A program made the position numbers and the translations under genes. From UBA822 sp965249775 (lineage in GTDB: Bacteria; Gemmatimonadota; Gemmatimonadetes; Longimicrobiales; Gaopeijiaceae), in assembly GCA_965249775.1 (NCBI GenBank), contig OZ252253.1, positions 1,798,001-1,862,000 of the forward strand: a DNA stretch of 64,000 nt, read 5' to 3'. Positions 1-8,689 of the stretch are shown one piece after another (position 1 is the first letter of the stretch; every line of letters begins with the position of its first letter). The notes beneath the pieces were generated by a model. It was given only the letters and a program-made list of their open reading frames with translations. It ran no database searches and had not been told where the DNA came from.

Positions 1-1
1 G

Positions 2-142
2 ACAGTCGTCGAGCAAATCACCCAGGCGATCGTCCAAGAAGTCACCGAGACGGTCGTCAAGAAAGTCACCCGGGCGGGCGTGCCGAAACCCAGCCCACGG
101 ACAGTTCTGCATGAGCGGAGATGTGGATCGTCCGAAGCCTGA
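2..142 (+). CDS. C-terminal tail of an upstream gene (5' partial)
   Basis: This frame is open from the window edge to a TGA at 140-142. Its codons have a GC-rich third position typical of the neighbourhood, unlike the alternative frame that ends in the ATGA at 111-114. The visible tail carries three imperfect 8-residue repeats (VVEQITQA, IVQEVTET, VVKKVTRA), which look like an amphipathic helix. It overlaps the proposed oleC start by 32 nt. The gene body lies outside the window, so no function is assigned. In ole clusters the gene before oleC is often oleB, but nothing here proves that. Confidence 0.35.
   Translation, partial: TVVEQITQAIVQEVTETVVKKVTRAGVPKPSPRTVLHERRCGSSEA
5..76 (+). repeat. 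Three 24-nt imperfect tandem repeats
   Basis: Units at 5-28, 29-52 and 53-76 share the pattern RTCGTCNARNAARTCACC followed by six variable bases. The 24-nt length equals eight codons, so the repeat is in phase with the reading frame ending at 142 and probably reflects an expanded helical tail of that protein. Confidence 0.6.
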
Positions 143-1952
143 GGCATCCCACGCGGCCGTCGAGCGCTCTCCCGACCACGTCGTCGAGCGCTCTTCCGAC
201 CACATCAACGTCGCCGCGTTCCTGGCCGATCTGGCCCGGAGCCAGCCGGGCGCCCTCGCAGTGGCGGTATCCGACGGGCGAAACCCGGACGGGACAGCCC
301 GCTATGCCGAGCTGAGCGCGCTCGAACTGCATCAGCGCTCCGATCGGATCGCCCACGCGCTGGTCGGGGTCGGGATCGGATCAGGCGTTCGAACCGTCCT
401 CATGGTGGAGCCCAGTCTCGATTTCTTCTCTTTGACCTTTGCGATGCTGAAGGTCGGAGCGATCCCGGTCATGGTGGATCCGGGCATGGGGATCAAGAAT
501 CTGGCCGAATGCCTCGGCGAAGCGGAGCCAGAGGCCTTTATCGGCGTCTCCAAGGCACAAGCCGCGAGGGTCATTTTCGGGTGGGCGAAGACGACCATAA
601 GAACCAAGGTGACCGTGGGGCGCAGGTTCTTCTGGGGGGGGCACACGTTGAACAATTTGGAGGCGCAGGCGCCGCGCGACCCCTTCCCGATTATCGAGCC
701 GGACCCGGAACAAACGGCTGCGATTCTCTTCACGAGCGGGAGCACGGGGTTGCCCAAGGGGGTCGTCACGCCATTCCGGGTCTTCGCGGCACAGGTGAAG
801 GCACTCAGAGAGGTGTACGGCATCCAGCCAGGGGAGCGCGACCTGGCCACCTTCCCGCTCTTCGCGCTGTTCGGTCCAGCCCTCGGCATGGCCTCGGTGG
901 TCCCCGATATGGACGCGAGCCGCCCGGCGGAGGCCGATCCCCGGCGTCTCTGGGAAGCATTCCGGGATTACGACTGTACCAATCTGTTCGCCTCTCCGGC
1001 CCTCATAGCGAAGCTTGGGCGCTACTGCGTCGATCAGGACCTTTCACTGACCTCTCTTCGGCGAGCCATCTCGGCGGGGGCACCGGCCTCGAACCCGGCA
1101 CTCGAGCGATTCCAGCAGTGCCTTCCGGACGGCATCGAGGTCCTGACCTCCTACGGAGCGACCGAGTCGCTACCGGTTGCCTTGCTTGGAAGCGGGGAGA
1201 TACTGAGGGAGACACGTCAGCTCACGGACCAGGGCGGTGGCGTGTGCGTGGGCCGCCCCACACCCGACATGGACGTTCGGATCGTGCCTATCCATGACGA
1301 ACCCATCGAGTCATGGTCCGATGACCTCGCGCTCCCCGTGGGAGAGATCGGCGAGATCGTGGTGCGTGGGCCAGTTGTGACGCCGTCCTACTACAAGCGG
1401 CCTCGAGCTACGAAGCTCGCCAAGATTCCCAACGAGAGCGGCGACGTGTGGCACCGAATGGGCGACGTGGGCTATTTCGACGAGCAGGACCGACTCTGGA
1501 TGTGCGGCCGGAAGAGCCACCGGGTAGACGCCGAAACGGGTACCCTGTACACGATCCCCTGTGAGGCCGTTTTCAACACGCATCCGGCCGTTCGTCGAAG
1601 CGCGCTTGTGGGGGTCACAAGAAAAGGCAAGGCCACACCCGCGAGCCAAACCATACCTCTGAGCCAGACCACGCACGAGGACGCAGTCCGGCCATTGGAT
1701 CATCCAATACCTGTGCTCTGCGTTGAGCGGGCGAAGGGCGTTACGATCGAAAACGGGCGACTCACGGAAGAGTTGCTGGAGATCGCCCGGAGCCATGAAC
1801 ACACCCGTGCGATCGGGACGGTGCTCTATCACCGCTCCTTTCCGGTAGATGTGCGCCACAACGCGAAGATCTTCCGGGAGAAGCTGGCGGTGTGGGCCGG
1901 CAACGAGTTGGCGTCCCGGATTCCGGACGGCCCCCCGGACGCCCACTCGTGA
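111..1952 (+). CDS. oleC: OleC-like beta-lactone synthetase (acyl-AMP ligase family)
   Basis: This is a 613-aa ANL-superfamily adenylating enzyme. The ATP-binding P-loop reads ILFTSGSTGLPKGVV (about residues 205-219), the A5 motif is SYGATES, and the later motif is MGDVGYFDEQDRLWMCGRKS. OleC enzymes convert 2-alkyl-3-hydroxyalkanoic acids from OleA/OleD into beta-lactones, which OleB decarboxylates to long-chain cis-olefins. The assignment to OleC rather than a generic acyl-CoA ligase rests on overall resemblance and on the overlapping oleD-like gene downstream (GTGA overlap at 1949-1952). The C-terminal domain lacks an obvious canonical catalytic lysine motif, as I recall for OleC. The N-terminus holds a short repeated ERSPDH/ERSSDH stretch, so the ATG at 111 is plausible but not certain. 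oleA and oleB are not in the window. Confidence 0.8.
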   Translation: MSGDVDRPKPEASHAAVERSPDHVVERSSDHINVAAFLADLARSQPGALAVAVSDGRNPDGTARYAELSALELHQRSDRIAHALVGVGIGSGVRTVLMVEPSLDFFSLTFAMLKVGAIPVMVDPGMGIKNLAECLGEAEPEAFIGVSKAQAARVIFGWAKTTIRTKVTVGRRFFWGGHTLNNLEAQAPRDPFPIIEPDPEQTAAILFTSGSTGLPKGVVTPFRVFAAQVKALREVYGIQPGERDLATFPLFALFGPALGMASVVPDMDASRPAEADPRRLWEAFRDYDCTNLFASPALIAKLGRYCVDQDLSLTSLRRAISAGAPASNPALERFQQCLPDGIEVLTSYGATESLPVALLGSGEILRETRQLTDQGGGVCVGRPTPDMDVRIVPIHDEPIESWSDDLALPVGEIGEIVVRGPVVTPSYYKRPRATKLAKIPNESGDVWHRMGDVGYFDEQDRLWMCGRKSHRVDAETGTLYTIPCEAVFNTHPAVRRSALVGVTRKGKATPASQTIPLSQTTHEDAVRPLDHPIPVLCVERAKGVTIENGRLTEELLEIARSHEHTRAIGTVLYHRSFPVDVRHNAKIFREKLAVWAGNELASRIPDGPPDAHS

Positions 1953-2971
1953 AGGCTCTGGTGACCGGAGCAGGCGGCTTCCTAGGGGCAGCCATCGCCC
2001 GGGCCCTCCGGGAGCGGGGAGATGACGTCAGAGGCTTTTCCCGCGGAGAGCACCCGGAGTTGGCGGCCTACGGTATCGACCAGCATCAGGGGAACGTGGC
2101 GGATTCCGAAGCCGTGGCCGACGCGGTCCGAGGTGTCCACATCGTGTTCCACGCGGCTGCAAAGGTCGGGGCGGGAGGCAGTCGCTGGGACTTCTACGCA
2201 ACCAACGTCAAGGGCACCGCGAATGTGATTGCGGCCTGTCGGGAGAGCGGCGTGCCGGGGCTCGTCTACACTTCCACACCGAGCGTGGTCTCCGGACCCA
2301 CTCCTCTGGAAGGTGCCGATGAGTCGGTGGGCTACCCCACCGACTATGACGGATACTATGGTCGGACCAAGGCGGAAGCCGAGCGTCTCGTCCTCTCTGC
2401 CGCCTCCGACGAGCTAAGAACGGTAGCCCTCCGCCCCCCCCTCATCTGGGGACCGGGTGACACATCTCTGCTCCCTCGCGTCCTCGAGCGAGCGCGAAAC
2501 GGCTCGCTCCGACGAATAAAGGGGCCGCCCGCGTCGACGGATATCACCTACATCGACGACGCCGTTCGAGCCCATATACAGGCTGCCGATCGGCTCCTGG
2601 CAGGCGGCGACGGAGCCCAGCGCATCAACGGCAACCCCTACTTCGTGAGTGCCGGCGAGCCCGTAGAGATCTGGGATTTCGTGAACGGGCTACTCGAGGC
2701 TGCCGGTGTCCCGCCTGTTCAGAAGAGTATATCCCCCGGGGCCGCACTGGTGGTGGCTTGGGTCTTCGAGAAAATCCACGCGCTCTCGCGGGCGAAGGGC
2801 GATCCTCGGATGAGCCGCTGGATGGTGCGCCAACTCACGAACTCACGCTGGTTCGACATCAGCGCGGCACGGCGGGATCTGGGGTACGAGCCGCTGGTGT
2901 CGCTCGACGATGGGATGCGCCGCCTGAAGGCATGGTTGAACGAGCAGGAGGGTGAGCAGCCACATGCCTGA
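1949..2971 (+). CDS. oleD: OleD-like 2-alkyl-3-oxoalkanoate reductase (extended SDR)
   Basis: This is a 340-aa NAD(P)-dependent epimerase/dehydratase-fold protein. The Rossmann motif VTGAGGFLGAAIARAL lies at the N-terminus and the catalytic YxxxK pair sits in YYGRTKAEAE (about residue 135). OleD reduces the 2-alkyl-3-oxoacid made by OleA to the hydroxyacid used by OleC. The GTG start at 1949 overlaps the oleC stop (GTGA), giving a beginning that matches the family exactly; an upstream in-frame ATG at 1892 would add 19 unrelated residues inside oleC. The tight overlap implies translational coupling. A generic sugar epimerase is less likely given the partner gene. Confidence 0.8.
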   Translation: MKALVTGAGGFLGAAIARALRERGDDVRGFSRGEHPELAAYGIDQHQGNVADSEAVADAVRGVHIVFHAAAKVGAGGSRWDFYATNVKGTANVIAACRESGVPGLVYTSTPSVVSGPTPLEGADESVGYPTDYDGYYGRTKAEAERLVLSAASDELRTVALRPPLIWGPGDTSLLPRVLERARNGSLRRIKGPPASTDITYIDDAVRAHIQAADRLLAGGDGAQRINGNPYFVSAGEPVEIWDFVNGLLEAAGVPPVQKSISPGAALVVAWVFEKIHALSRAKGDPRMSRWMVRQLTNSRWFDISAARRDLGYEPLVSLDDGMRRLKAWLNEQEGEQPHA

Positions 2972-3677
2972 GCGTTGGCGGCCTGCTCGAGAGTGGGAGC
3001 CATCGTCCGACGACGTCATTGACGTCTGGCGCTTCGAGCTGGAGGTCAGTGAGCACGATTGGGCGATCCTGACTCCCGACGAGGCCAAAGCCGCCAAGCG
3101 CATCGTCGTTGACGAGAAGCGTGACCGGAGGGCCTCGTCGAGAGCGCACCTTCGCCGTATCCTCGCACGCTACCTGAGCACCCCTCCGCAGGACGTGAGA
3201 TTTGCCTACGGCCAGCACGGCAAGCCGATGCTCGCCGAGCACGACGAGCCTCATTTCAATCTTTCCGACTCGGAGTCGACTGGGATTGCAGCCGTGTCGC
3301 GGGGAATCCGCATCGGAGTCGACCTCGAGTTCGCGCGGGAGGGGCGAGCATTCACCGACATCGCGGACCGCTTCTTCGCCGAGGCCGAGAGCGCCGCGCT
3401 GAGAGCGCTTCCGGCCGAGGATCGCCGGACAGCATTCTACCGAGCCTGGACCCGGAAGGAAGCCTACCTGAAAGCCTGGGGAACAGGCCTGAGCTTTGCC
3501 ACGAACCGGTTTACGCTCGACTTCATTGGAGAGGGTGCAGGAAGCCTCGTGGCCACCGAGATGCCGGAGGACGATGCATCCCGGTGGCACTTCAAGGACG
3601 TCGAGTTGGGCCCTGCCTACACCGGCGCGATCTGCTTCGAAGGCCCGGACCGCCCGATTCGGTGGTGGGCTATCTGA
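2964..3677 (+). CDS. 4'-phosphopantetheinyl transferase, Sfp type
   Basis: This 237-aa protein belongs to the Sfp/AcpT superfamily, which moves the phosphopantetheine arm from CoA to a carrier-protein serine. The diagnostic motifs are GVDLE (Mg-binding Asp and Glu, about residue 113) and FYRAWTRKEAYLKAWGTGL (the W-x-x-KEA motif, about residue 157). The length fits the 220-250-aa Sfp group. The gene overlaps the end of oleD. An AGGAGG sits 11 nt before the ATG at 2964; a GTG at 2952 is an alternative. The olefin pathway itself needs no carrier protein, so the target (fatty acid ACP, a PKS/NRPS or OleA feeding) is unknown. Confidence 0.88.
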   Translation: MPERWRPAREWEPSSDDVIDVWRFELEVSEHDWAILTPDEAKAAKRIVVDEKRDRRASSRAHLRRILARYLSTPPQDVRFAYGQHGKPMLAEHDEPHFNLSDSESTGIAAVSRGIRIGVDLEFAREGRAFTDIADRFFAEAESAALRALPAEDRRTAFYRAWTRKEAYLKAWGTGLSFATNRFTLDFIGEGAGSLVATEMPEDDASRWHFKDVELGPAYTGAICFEGPDRPIRWWAI

Positions 3678-3681
3678 CTCC

Positions 3682-6162
3682 CTACTCTGTCCTCAACGCA
3701 TCGATCGGGTCGACGCGAGTGGCGCGCCGGGCCGGTATGTACGCAGCCAGCAGCGCGACGGCTGCAAGCACCGCCCCCACGGCCACGAAAGTCACCGGGT
3801 CTGTAGGCTCGATTTCGAACAGTAGCCCCGAGAGGAACTGGGACAACAAGACCGAAGCCACACCTCCTATAAGGAGAGCAGCGAGTACCAACCACGCCCC
3901 CTCTCTCAGCACCATGCGAAGCACCTGCCCCTCCTCCGCCCCCAACGCGAGGCGGACGCCGAACTCCTTGGTCCGCTGTGTTACGGAGAACGCCAGTACG
4001 CCGAGCACACCGACCCCCGCCACCAATAGGGCCAGGATCGCGAAGGTGGAGAAGAGGGTGGCGTTCAAACGCTGTGGGGCAATGTCCTCTCGCAGCAGAT
4101 CGTCTAGCGTGACGACGTTGTCCACCGGCCGCTCCGGGTCCGTCTCATGGATGATTGATGTGATCTGCCGTACGACCGGCCCGGTCTCGCCGGTCGTACG
4201 AACAAGCATCGTCTCCGCAGGAAACCCGCCGCCAACCGTTACTCCCAGACCGAAGCCCGGCCGAACAGCCTGACTGATCGGCCGATAGATCACCTGGACG
4301 TCCGCCTGGGCGATCCCGGCATCCCTAGTGTTGGCGACCACTCCCACTACTCGCTGCCACGGCTGCCATGCACCGCGGGTGTTTTGCCACCGGATTCGCC
4401 GCCCGACCGGATCATCGCTTCCGAAGTATGCCCGGGAAAAGGACTGGTTGATGACCACGACCGGATCGGCCTCGGGCACGTCTTCCTGGTTGAAAGCCCG
4501 CCCCCGAAGAACTACTGCTCCCACGGTCCGGAAGTAGCCCTCGCTCACGGTATTGAACAGCCCCGTGGGCGTCGACGCTTGAAGCTCGTCCTGACCCTCG
4601 GCCTCGACAGTGAGGGCCTCCGGCGCCGGGCCCTGAAGCGGAGCCCAGGTGGCATAAGCCGCACTCTGTACACCGGGGAAACTCCGCATCCGGCTCACAG
4701 TCCCATCGAACATCGCCCGTTGCTCCTCCGAGTTGAGTGACGTGAAGTTCGGCGACTGCAGGGTCACCACGGTCCCCTCGTCGAAACCCGGATCGACACG
4801 TTGCAGATTGAGCAGGCTCCTCACTAAAAGGCCGGCCCCGATCAGAAGGGTGAAGGAGAGCGTAAGCTGGCTCACGACCAGAAACCGCTGCAGCTGGCGT
4901 CTAGATACGCCCGAAGTGTTTCGGCCACCAGCCCGGTTCAGGGACATTCCGACCTCGGACGTGAACGGAAGGCTGGGTGCCCACGCAAGCAGCATCGCGA
5001 TCCCGATTCCCACGAGGAGCGTGAACACCAGGACGGCGCCGTCCACGCCGATCTCTTCGCTCCGGATCGTGAAACGGTTGGCGTAGGACACGAGCAGGTC
5101 CAGACCGGCGATCGCAAGGATCAACCCCAGCCCGGCGCCGGCAAACGCCAGGATGAGGTTCTCGGTGAAGAGTTGCCGACGGATTCGCCTCTTGCCGGCG
5201 CCCAGCGCCGAGCGCACGGCCAACTCACGCTCACGTCGGATCAATCGGGTCAACGCCAGGTTCGCCACGTTCGCGCAGGCCAGAAGGAGCACCATGATGA
5301 CCGTGCCCATCATGATCAAGAATGTGGGACGGGCGGCCTCGGTAAGGACCTCCTGCCATGGGCGAGCGCTGATCTCGAAGCCGAACTGTTCCGGATAAGC
5401 CGCACGAAACTCATCCTGGAGACGCCCGTTGATCTGGGTCAGCTCGGCCTGGGCCAGATCGACGGTTGCGCCCGGTGCGAGCCGCCCGAATACGTTCGTC
5501 ATTCGGTGCGTTCGGGCGTCCCTCATGGCCGCACCGGTATAGTGATCGTTGGTCGTATAGTTGGTGAAGACGTCCGGCTTCCGGCTCCCTGTGTAATGGC
5601 TCCCTGGCTCGAGCACACCCACCACCTCCACACTCTTCGTGGTCAGCTTGACCGTCCTACCCACGATCTCGGGATCGGCACCGAACATGCGGGTCCAGTA
5701 GTCGTGCGTGAAGACCATCACGGGTGGAGCGCCTGCGTCGTCGTCGCTCGGAAGCAACGTACGCCCGTACAGTGGCCTCAGGCCGAGGACTTCGAAGTAG
5801 TTGGCGGTCACCAAGCCGCCGACCACACGATGCGGGTCCCCGCGTCCAATCACGCTGAAATCCCAATCACCGAACTCGACGAACTCGTCGATCGTGCGGG
5901 ACGCCGCCCTGTAATCGTCGATCTCGATGAACGAGAACGCCCCCTCGAAGGCCAAGGCTCCACTCGAGGGCTGCTGTACGAACATGATCCGGTCGGCGTC
6001 CTGGTACGGGAGCGGCTGCAACAGCACACCGTTGATGACGCTGAAGATGGCCGTGTTCACCCCGATACCGAGGCCGAGGGTAATCACGAAGGCAATCGCG
6101 TAGGTGCGACTCTTGTTCAAGCTACGGAACGCGTACCTGACTTCGGCGATGAGACTGGTCAT
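3682..6162 (-). CDS. ADOP-type ABC transporter permease (duplicated MacB/FtsX)
   Basis: This 826-aa protein has the two-fold architecture of Acidobacterial duplicated orphan permeases: MacB-like periplasmic core (about residues 20-240), FtsX membrane region (about 280-400), a second periplasmic core (about 430-650) and a second FtsX region (about 690-815). The start MTSLIAEVRYAFRSLNKSRTYAIAFVITLGLG and the NxAIFSVINGVLLQPLPY segment are typical of the family, as is RRERELAVRSALGAGKRRIRRQL after the third helix. No ATPase subunit is adjacent, which is normal for these orphan permeases. Substrate and partner are unknown. The ends are firm: the stop is 5 nt from the convergent phosphopantetheinyl transferase. 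Confidence 0.92.
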   Translation of the reverse strand: MTSLIAEVRYAFRSLNKSRTYAIAFVITLGLGIGVNTAIFSVINGVLLQPLPYQDADRIMFVQQPSSGALAFEGAFSFIEIDDYRAASRTIDEFVEFGDWDFSVIGRGDPHRVVGGLVTANYFEVLGLRPLYGRTLLPSDDDAGAPPVMVFTHDYWTRMFGADPEIVGRTVKLTTKSVEVVGVLEPGSHYTGSRKPDVFTNYTTNDHYTGAAMRDARTHRMTNVFGRLAPGATVDLAQAELTQINGRLQDEFRAAYPEQFGFEISARPWQEVLTEAARPTFLIMMGTVIMVLLLACANVANLALTRLIRRERELAVRSALGAGKRRIRRQLFTENLILAFAGAGLGLILAIAGLDLLVSYANRFTIRSEEIGVDGAVLVFTLLVGIGIAMLLAWAPSLPFTSEVGMSLNRAGGRNTSGVSRRQLQRFLVVSQLTLSFTLLIGAGLLVRSLLNLQRVDPGFDEGTVVTLQSPNFTSLNSEEQRAMFDGTVSRMRSFPGVQSAAYATWAPLQGPAPEALTVEAEGQDELQASTPTGLFNTVSEGYFRTVGAVVLRGRAFNQEDVPEADPVVVINQSFSRAYFGSDDPVGRRIRWQNTRGAWQPWQRVVGVVANTRDAGIAQADVQVIYRPISQAVRPGFGLGVTVGGGFPAETMLVRTTGETGPVVRQITSIIHETDPERPVDNVVTLDDLLREDIAPQRLNATLFSTFAILALLVAGVGVLGVLAFSVTQRTKEFGVRLALGAEEGQVLRMVLREGAWLVLAALLIGGVASVLLSQFLSGLLFEIEPTDPVTFVAVGAVLAAVALLAAYIPARRATRVDPIDALRTE

Positions 6163-6387
6163 CCCTTCCCCTCTCCACTACTCGAATTGTACATTTCAGC
6201 CGGACCCGAAGCCGCATTCGAAGATGCGTTGACCGCAGTACCGCACGCTTGTTCCGCAAGAATAAGGTCCTTTCGCAAGATCAGGTAGTTCTCCTGCAGG
6301 GCGATCCTCCACCCCGGCCGCTTGCTCACGACTCGGTCGGGAGCTTCTTTTGGTCGTTATGCAGCCAACGACTCGAGACATGCGATT

Positions 6388-7416
6388 ATGATCATCATCA
6401 CCAGGCACGACGTCACCGACGAAGAGCTGGACCATATCCGGGAGCGGGTGGAGGCCTTCGGGCTCGAGACCCACCTGTCCCGGGGAAAGCACCGCACCGT
6501 GGTCGGCTGTATCGGAGACGAGGAGCTTCTGGCAGGCGTCCCCCTCCTGTCGATCCCGGGCGTCGAGGCCGTTCATTCGGTCATGAAGCCCTACAAGCTG
6601 GCGAACCTCCAGTTCGCCGCTGAGCCGACGAGAGTCCCGCTGGGCGGCGCGACCGTCGGCGATACACCCGTCGCGGTGGTGGCGGGCCCTTGTTCGGTGG
6701 AAGGCCTGGACATGCTTGCCGATACGGCCCGGCGCGTACAGGAGGCGGGAGCCGTGGGGCTGCGCGGTGGCGCGTTCAAGCCACGGAGCTCACCCTATTC
6801 CTTCGGCGGGCTGGGCGAGGAAGGGCTCAAGATGCTCGCCGACGTCCGCGCCGAAACCGGCCTCCCGGTAGTGACCGAGGTCATGGATACCCGTCAGGCA
6901 GACCTGGTCGCCGAGTACGCCGACGTGCTCCAGATCGGAGCCCGTAACATGCAAAACTTTTCCCTCCTTACCGAGGTGGGAAGACTCCAACGACCCATAC
7001 TTCTCAAACGGGGCATGTCGGCCACCGTGGAGGACCTGCTCTTGGCGGCAGAGTACGTCATGAAACAGGGGAACAAGGATGTGATCCTTTGCGAACGGGG
7101 TATCAGGACTTTCTCCGACGCGACCCGAAACACCTTCGACCTGGCAGCCATCCCGGTGCTCAAGAAGGAGACGCATCTTCCCGTGGTGGCCGATCCGAGC
7201 CACGCGGCCGGCCGGCGGGACCTCGTGGCAGCCCTCTCCTACGCGGCGGTCGCCGCCGGAGCAGATGGGTTATTGATCGAGGTGCACCCGGAACCGGAGC
7301 AGGCCGTCTCAGATGGAGATCAGTCGCTCACGTTCGACGAGTTCGACGCCCTGATGGCCGGCCTGGAGCCCGTCGCCAGGGCGGTGGGTAGGAGCTTGTC
7401 GCCCGAGAAGGCGTAG
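6388..7416 (+). CDS. aroF: 3-deoxy-7-phosphoheptulonate synthase (DAHP synthase)
   Basis: This 342-aa enzyme condenses phosphoenolpyruvate and erythrose 4-phosphate in the first step of the shikimate pathway. It is a type I-beta DAHP synthase: an N-terminal ferredoxin-like regulatory domain (about residues 1-70, beginning MIIITRHDVTDEEL) precedes a KDPG-like barrel. Barrel motifs include VAVVAGPCSVEG, LRGGAFKPRSSPYSFGG, QIGARNMQNF, LKRGMSATVED and VVADPSHAAGRRD. The ATG at 6388 gives the family's usual start; an upstream in-frame start at 6322 would add 22 unrelated residues. It stands alone between divergent and convergent neighbours, with no leader peptide visible, so control is probably by allosteric feedback. 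Confidence 0.95.
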   Translation: MIIITRHDVTDEELDHIRERVEAFGLETHLSRGKHRTVVGCIGDEELLAGVPLLSIPGVEAVHSVMKPYKLANLQFAAEPTRVPLGGATVGDTPVAVVAGPCSVEGLDMLADTARRVQEAGAVGLRGGAFKPRSSPYSFGGLGEEGLKMLADVRAETGLPVVTEVMDTRQADLVAEYADVLQIGARNMQNFSLLTEVGRLQRPILLKRGMSATVEDLLLAAEYVMKQGNKDVILCERGIRTFSDATRNTFDLAAIPVLKKETHLPVVADPSHAAGRRDLVAALSYAAVAAGADGLLIEVHPEPEQAVSDGDQSLTFDEFDALMAGLEPVARAVGRSLSPEKA

Positions 7417-7418
7417 GC

Positions 7419-8660
7419 TCAATTCGACCCGCTGTCGCCACCCGCGGCTTGCCAGCGCAAGTACCTCGTCAATGCCGAATACTCCCGCCTGTCGAGGTCC
7501 AAGATTGAAAGCGCCATCTGATGAACCCCCTCCTCACCTTGGTAGACACGAACGACTCGCCCGTGCCCTTTGACCCCTCCACGTTTGCCGGGGAGCTTCA
7601 GAACGAACTCGACCATGGAGTCCAACGCGAGCAACTCTCTGCTGGCTAACCGGAGCCCCCGCTCACTGATGTCCACCGTAGAAAACGGCACGCTCTTCTC
7701 GCTCAGTGAGCGGATCTCGCCCTCGAGCTGGACCTCAACCCTCGGGAGCGCACGGCGATTGGCCCCGTAGAGCTGGGCCTGGTTTTTCCCCTTGGCCTTG
7801 GCCGTATACATGGCCCGATCGGCACAGCGAATCAGATCTTCGGACGACAAGGCGTCCCCTGGATAAGAGGCCACCCCGAGACTCATCGTCACCCCGTCTG
7901 TCGGGTGGGACGATGACAACTCTAGCTCGGCGATGGCGAGGCAAACCCGCTCTGCGACCCGCCCAGCATCGTCCTTCCCGGTGTCCGGCATGATGAGTAC
8001 GAACTCCTCGCCTCCGTACCGAACTGCGACATCCTGGTCTCTTCCCGCACTCTGGAGAGCTTTACCCACCGCCTGTAAAGCCTCATTGCCGACCGCGTGC
8101 CCAAGTCGGTCGTTGAAGTCCTTGAAGTTGTCGAGGTCGCCCATCGTGATCGAGAATTCTCCGCCGCTCCTCTCGCACCGCTTCACCTCCCACCCCAGAA
8201 ATTCCTGTAAGAATCTGAAGTTGTGGAGACCGGTGAGCTCGTCTTTGTACGCCGAGGCACGAGTCTCTTCAAAGAGCTTGAGCTCCATCACCTTCGGATG
8301 CTGCATCTTACCGCTCACCTGGACGAAGTAGCTTACCAGTGCGACAGACAAGTTCATCGGGTAGCCAACCGCGTTCTCGAGCTCTTCCCGGTGGTGGAGG
8401 ATCGCCTCCCAGTGTTCCCGAGCCTCGTCCGGCTCGAAACGCATATGGGAGAGCAGGTAGAGCAGCTCGATGTATACGACCGGGCCCTCCCGCCCCTCTA
8501 GCTCCCGGAGCTCCTCCGCGAGGCGGTCGACGCCGAGATCGTCTCGGTACAGAAGGCCATAGATGGCTTCGACAACCTCCGGCCTCCAAGGCTCGGGGCC
8601 GTTGTCCGGATACGGCGAAACCGGGCCTGGTCGTTTCAACAGATCTTTGTCAGCAGACAT
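7419..8660 (-). CDS. Diguanylate cyclase with C-terminal PilZ domain
   Basis: This 413-aa soluble protein has an uncharacterised helical N-terminus (about residues 1-150), a GGDEF domain (about 155-310) and a PilZ-like domain (about 310-405). The active-site loop is RYGGEEF, so diguanylate cyclase activity is expected. RDQD lies exactly five residues upstream and matches the inhibitory I-site RxxD. The C-terminal part starts RRALPRVEVQLEGEI and contains DISERGLRL, the usual PilZ pattern (RRxxR-like plus DxSxxG), which binds c-di-GMP. Synthesis and binding in one chain suggest self-regulation. It is the last gene of a minus-strand run with the nucleotide cyclase (29-nt gap) and the NHL/TPR gene. 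Confidence 0.9.
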   Translation of the reverse strand: MSADKDLLKRPGPVSPYPDNGPEPWRPEVVEAIYGLLYRDDLGVDRLAEELRELEGREGPVVYIELLYLLSHMRFEPDEAREHWEAILHHREELENAVGYPMNLSVALVSYFVQVSGKMQHPKVMELKLFEETRASAYKDELTGLHNFRFLQEFLGWEVKRCERSGGEFSITMGDLDNFKDFNDRLGHAVGNEALQAVGKALQSAGRDQDVAVRYGGEEFVLIMPDTGKDDAGRVAERVCLAIAELELSSSHPTDGVTMSLGVASYPGDALSSEDLIRCADRAMYTAKAKGKNQAQLYGANRRALPRVEVQLEGEIRSLSEKSVPFSTVDISERGLRLASRELLALDSMVEFVLKLPGKRGGVKGHGRVVRVYQGEEGVHQMALSILDLDRREYSALTRYLRWQAAGGDSGSN

Positions 8661-8689
8661 CTATCACTCGCACGCGGTTGTCATGCAAA

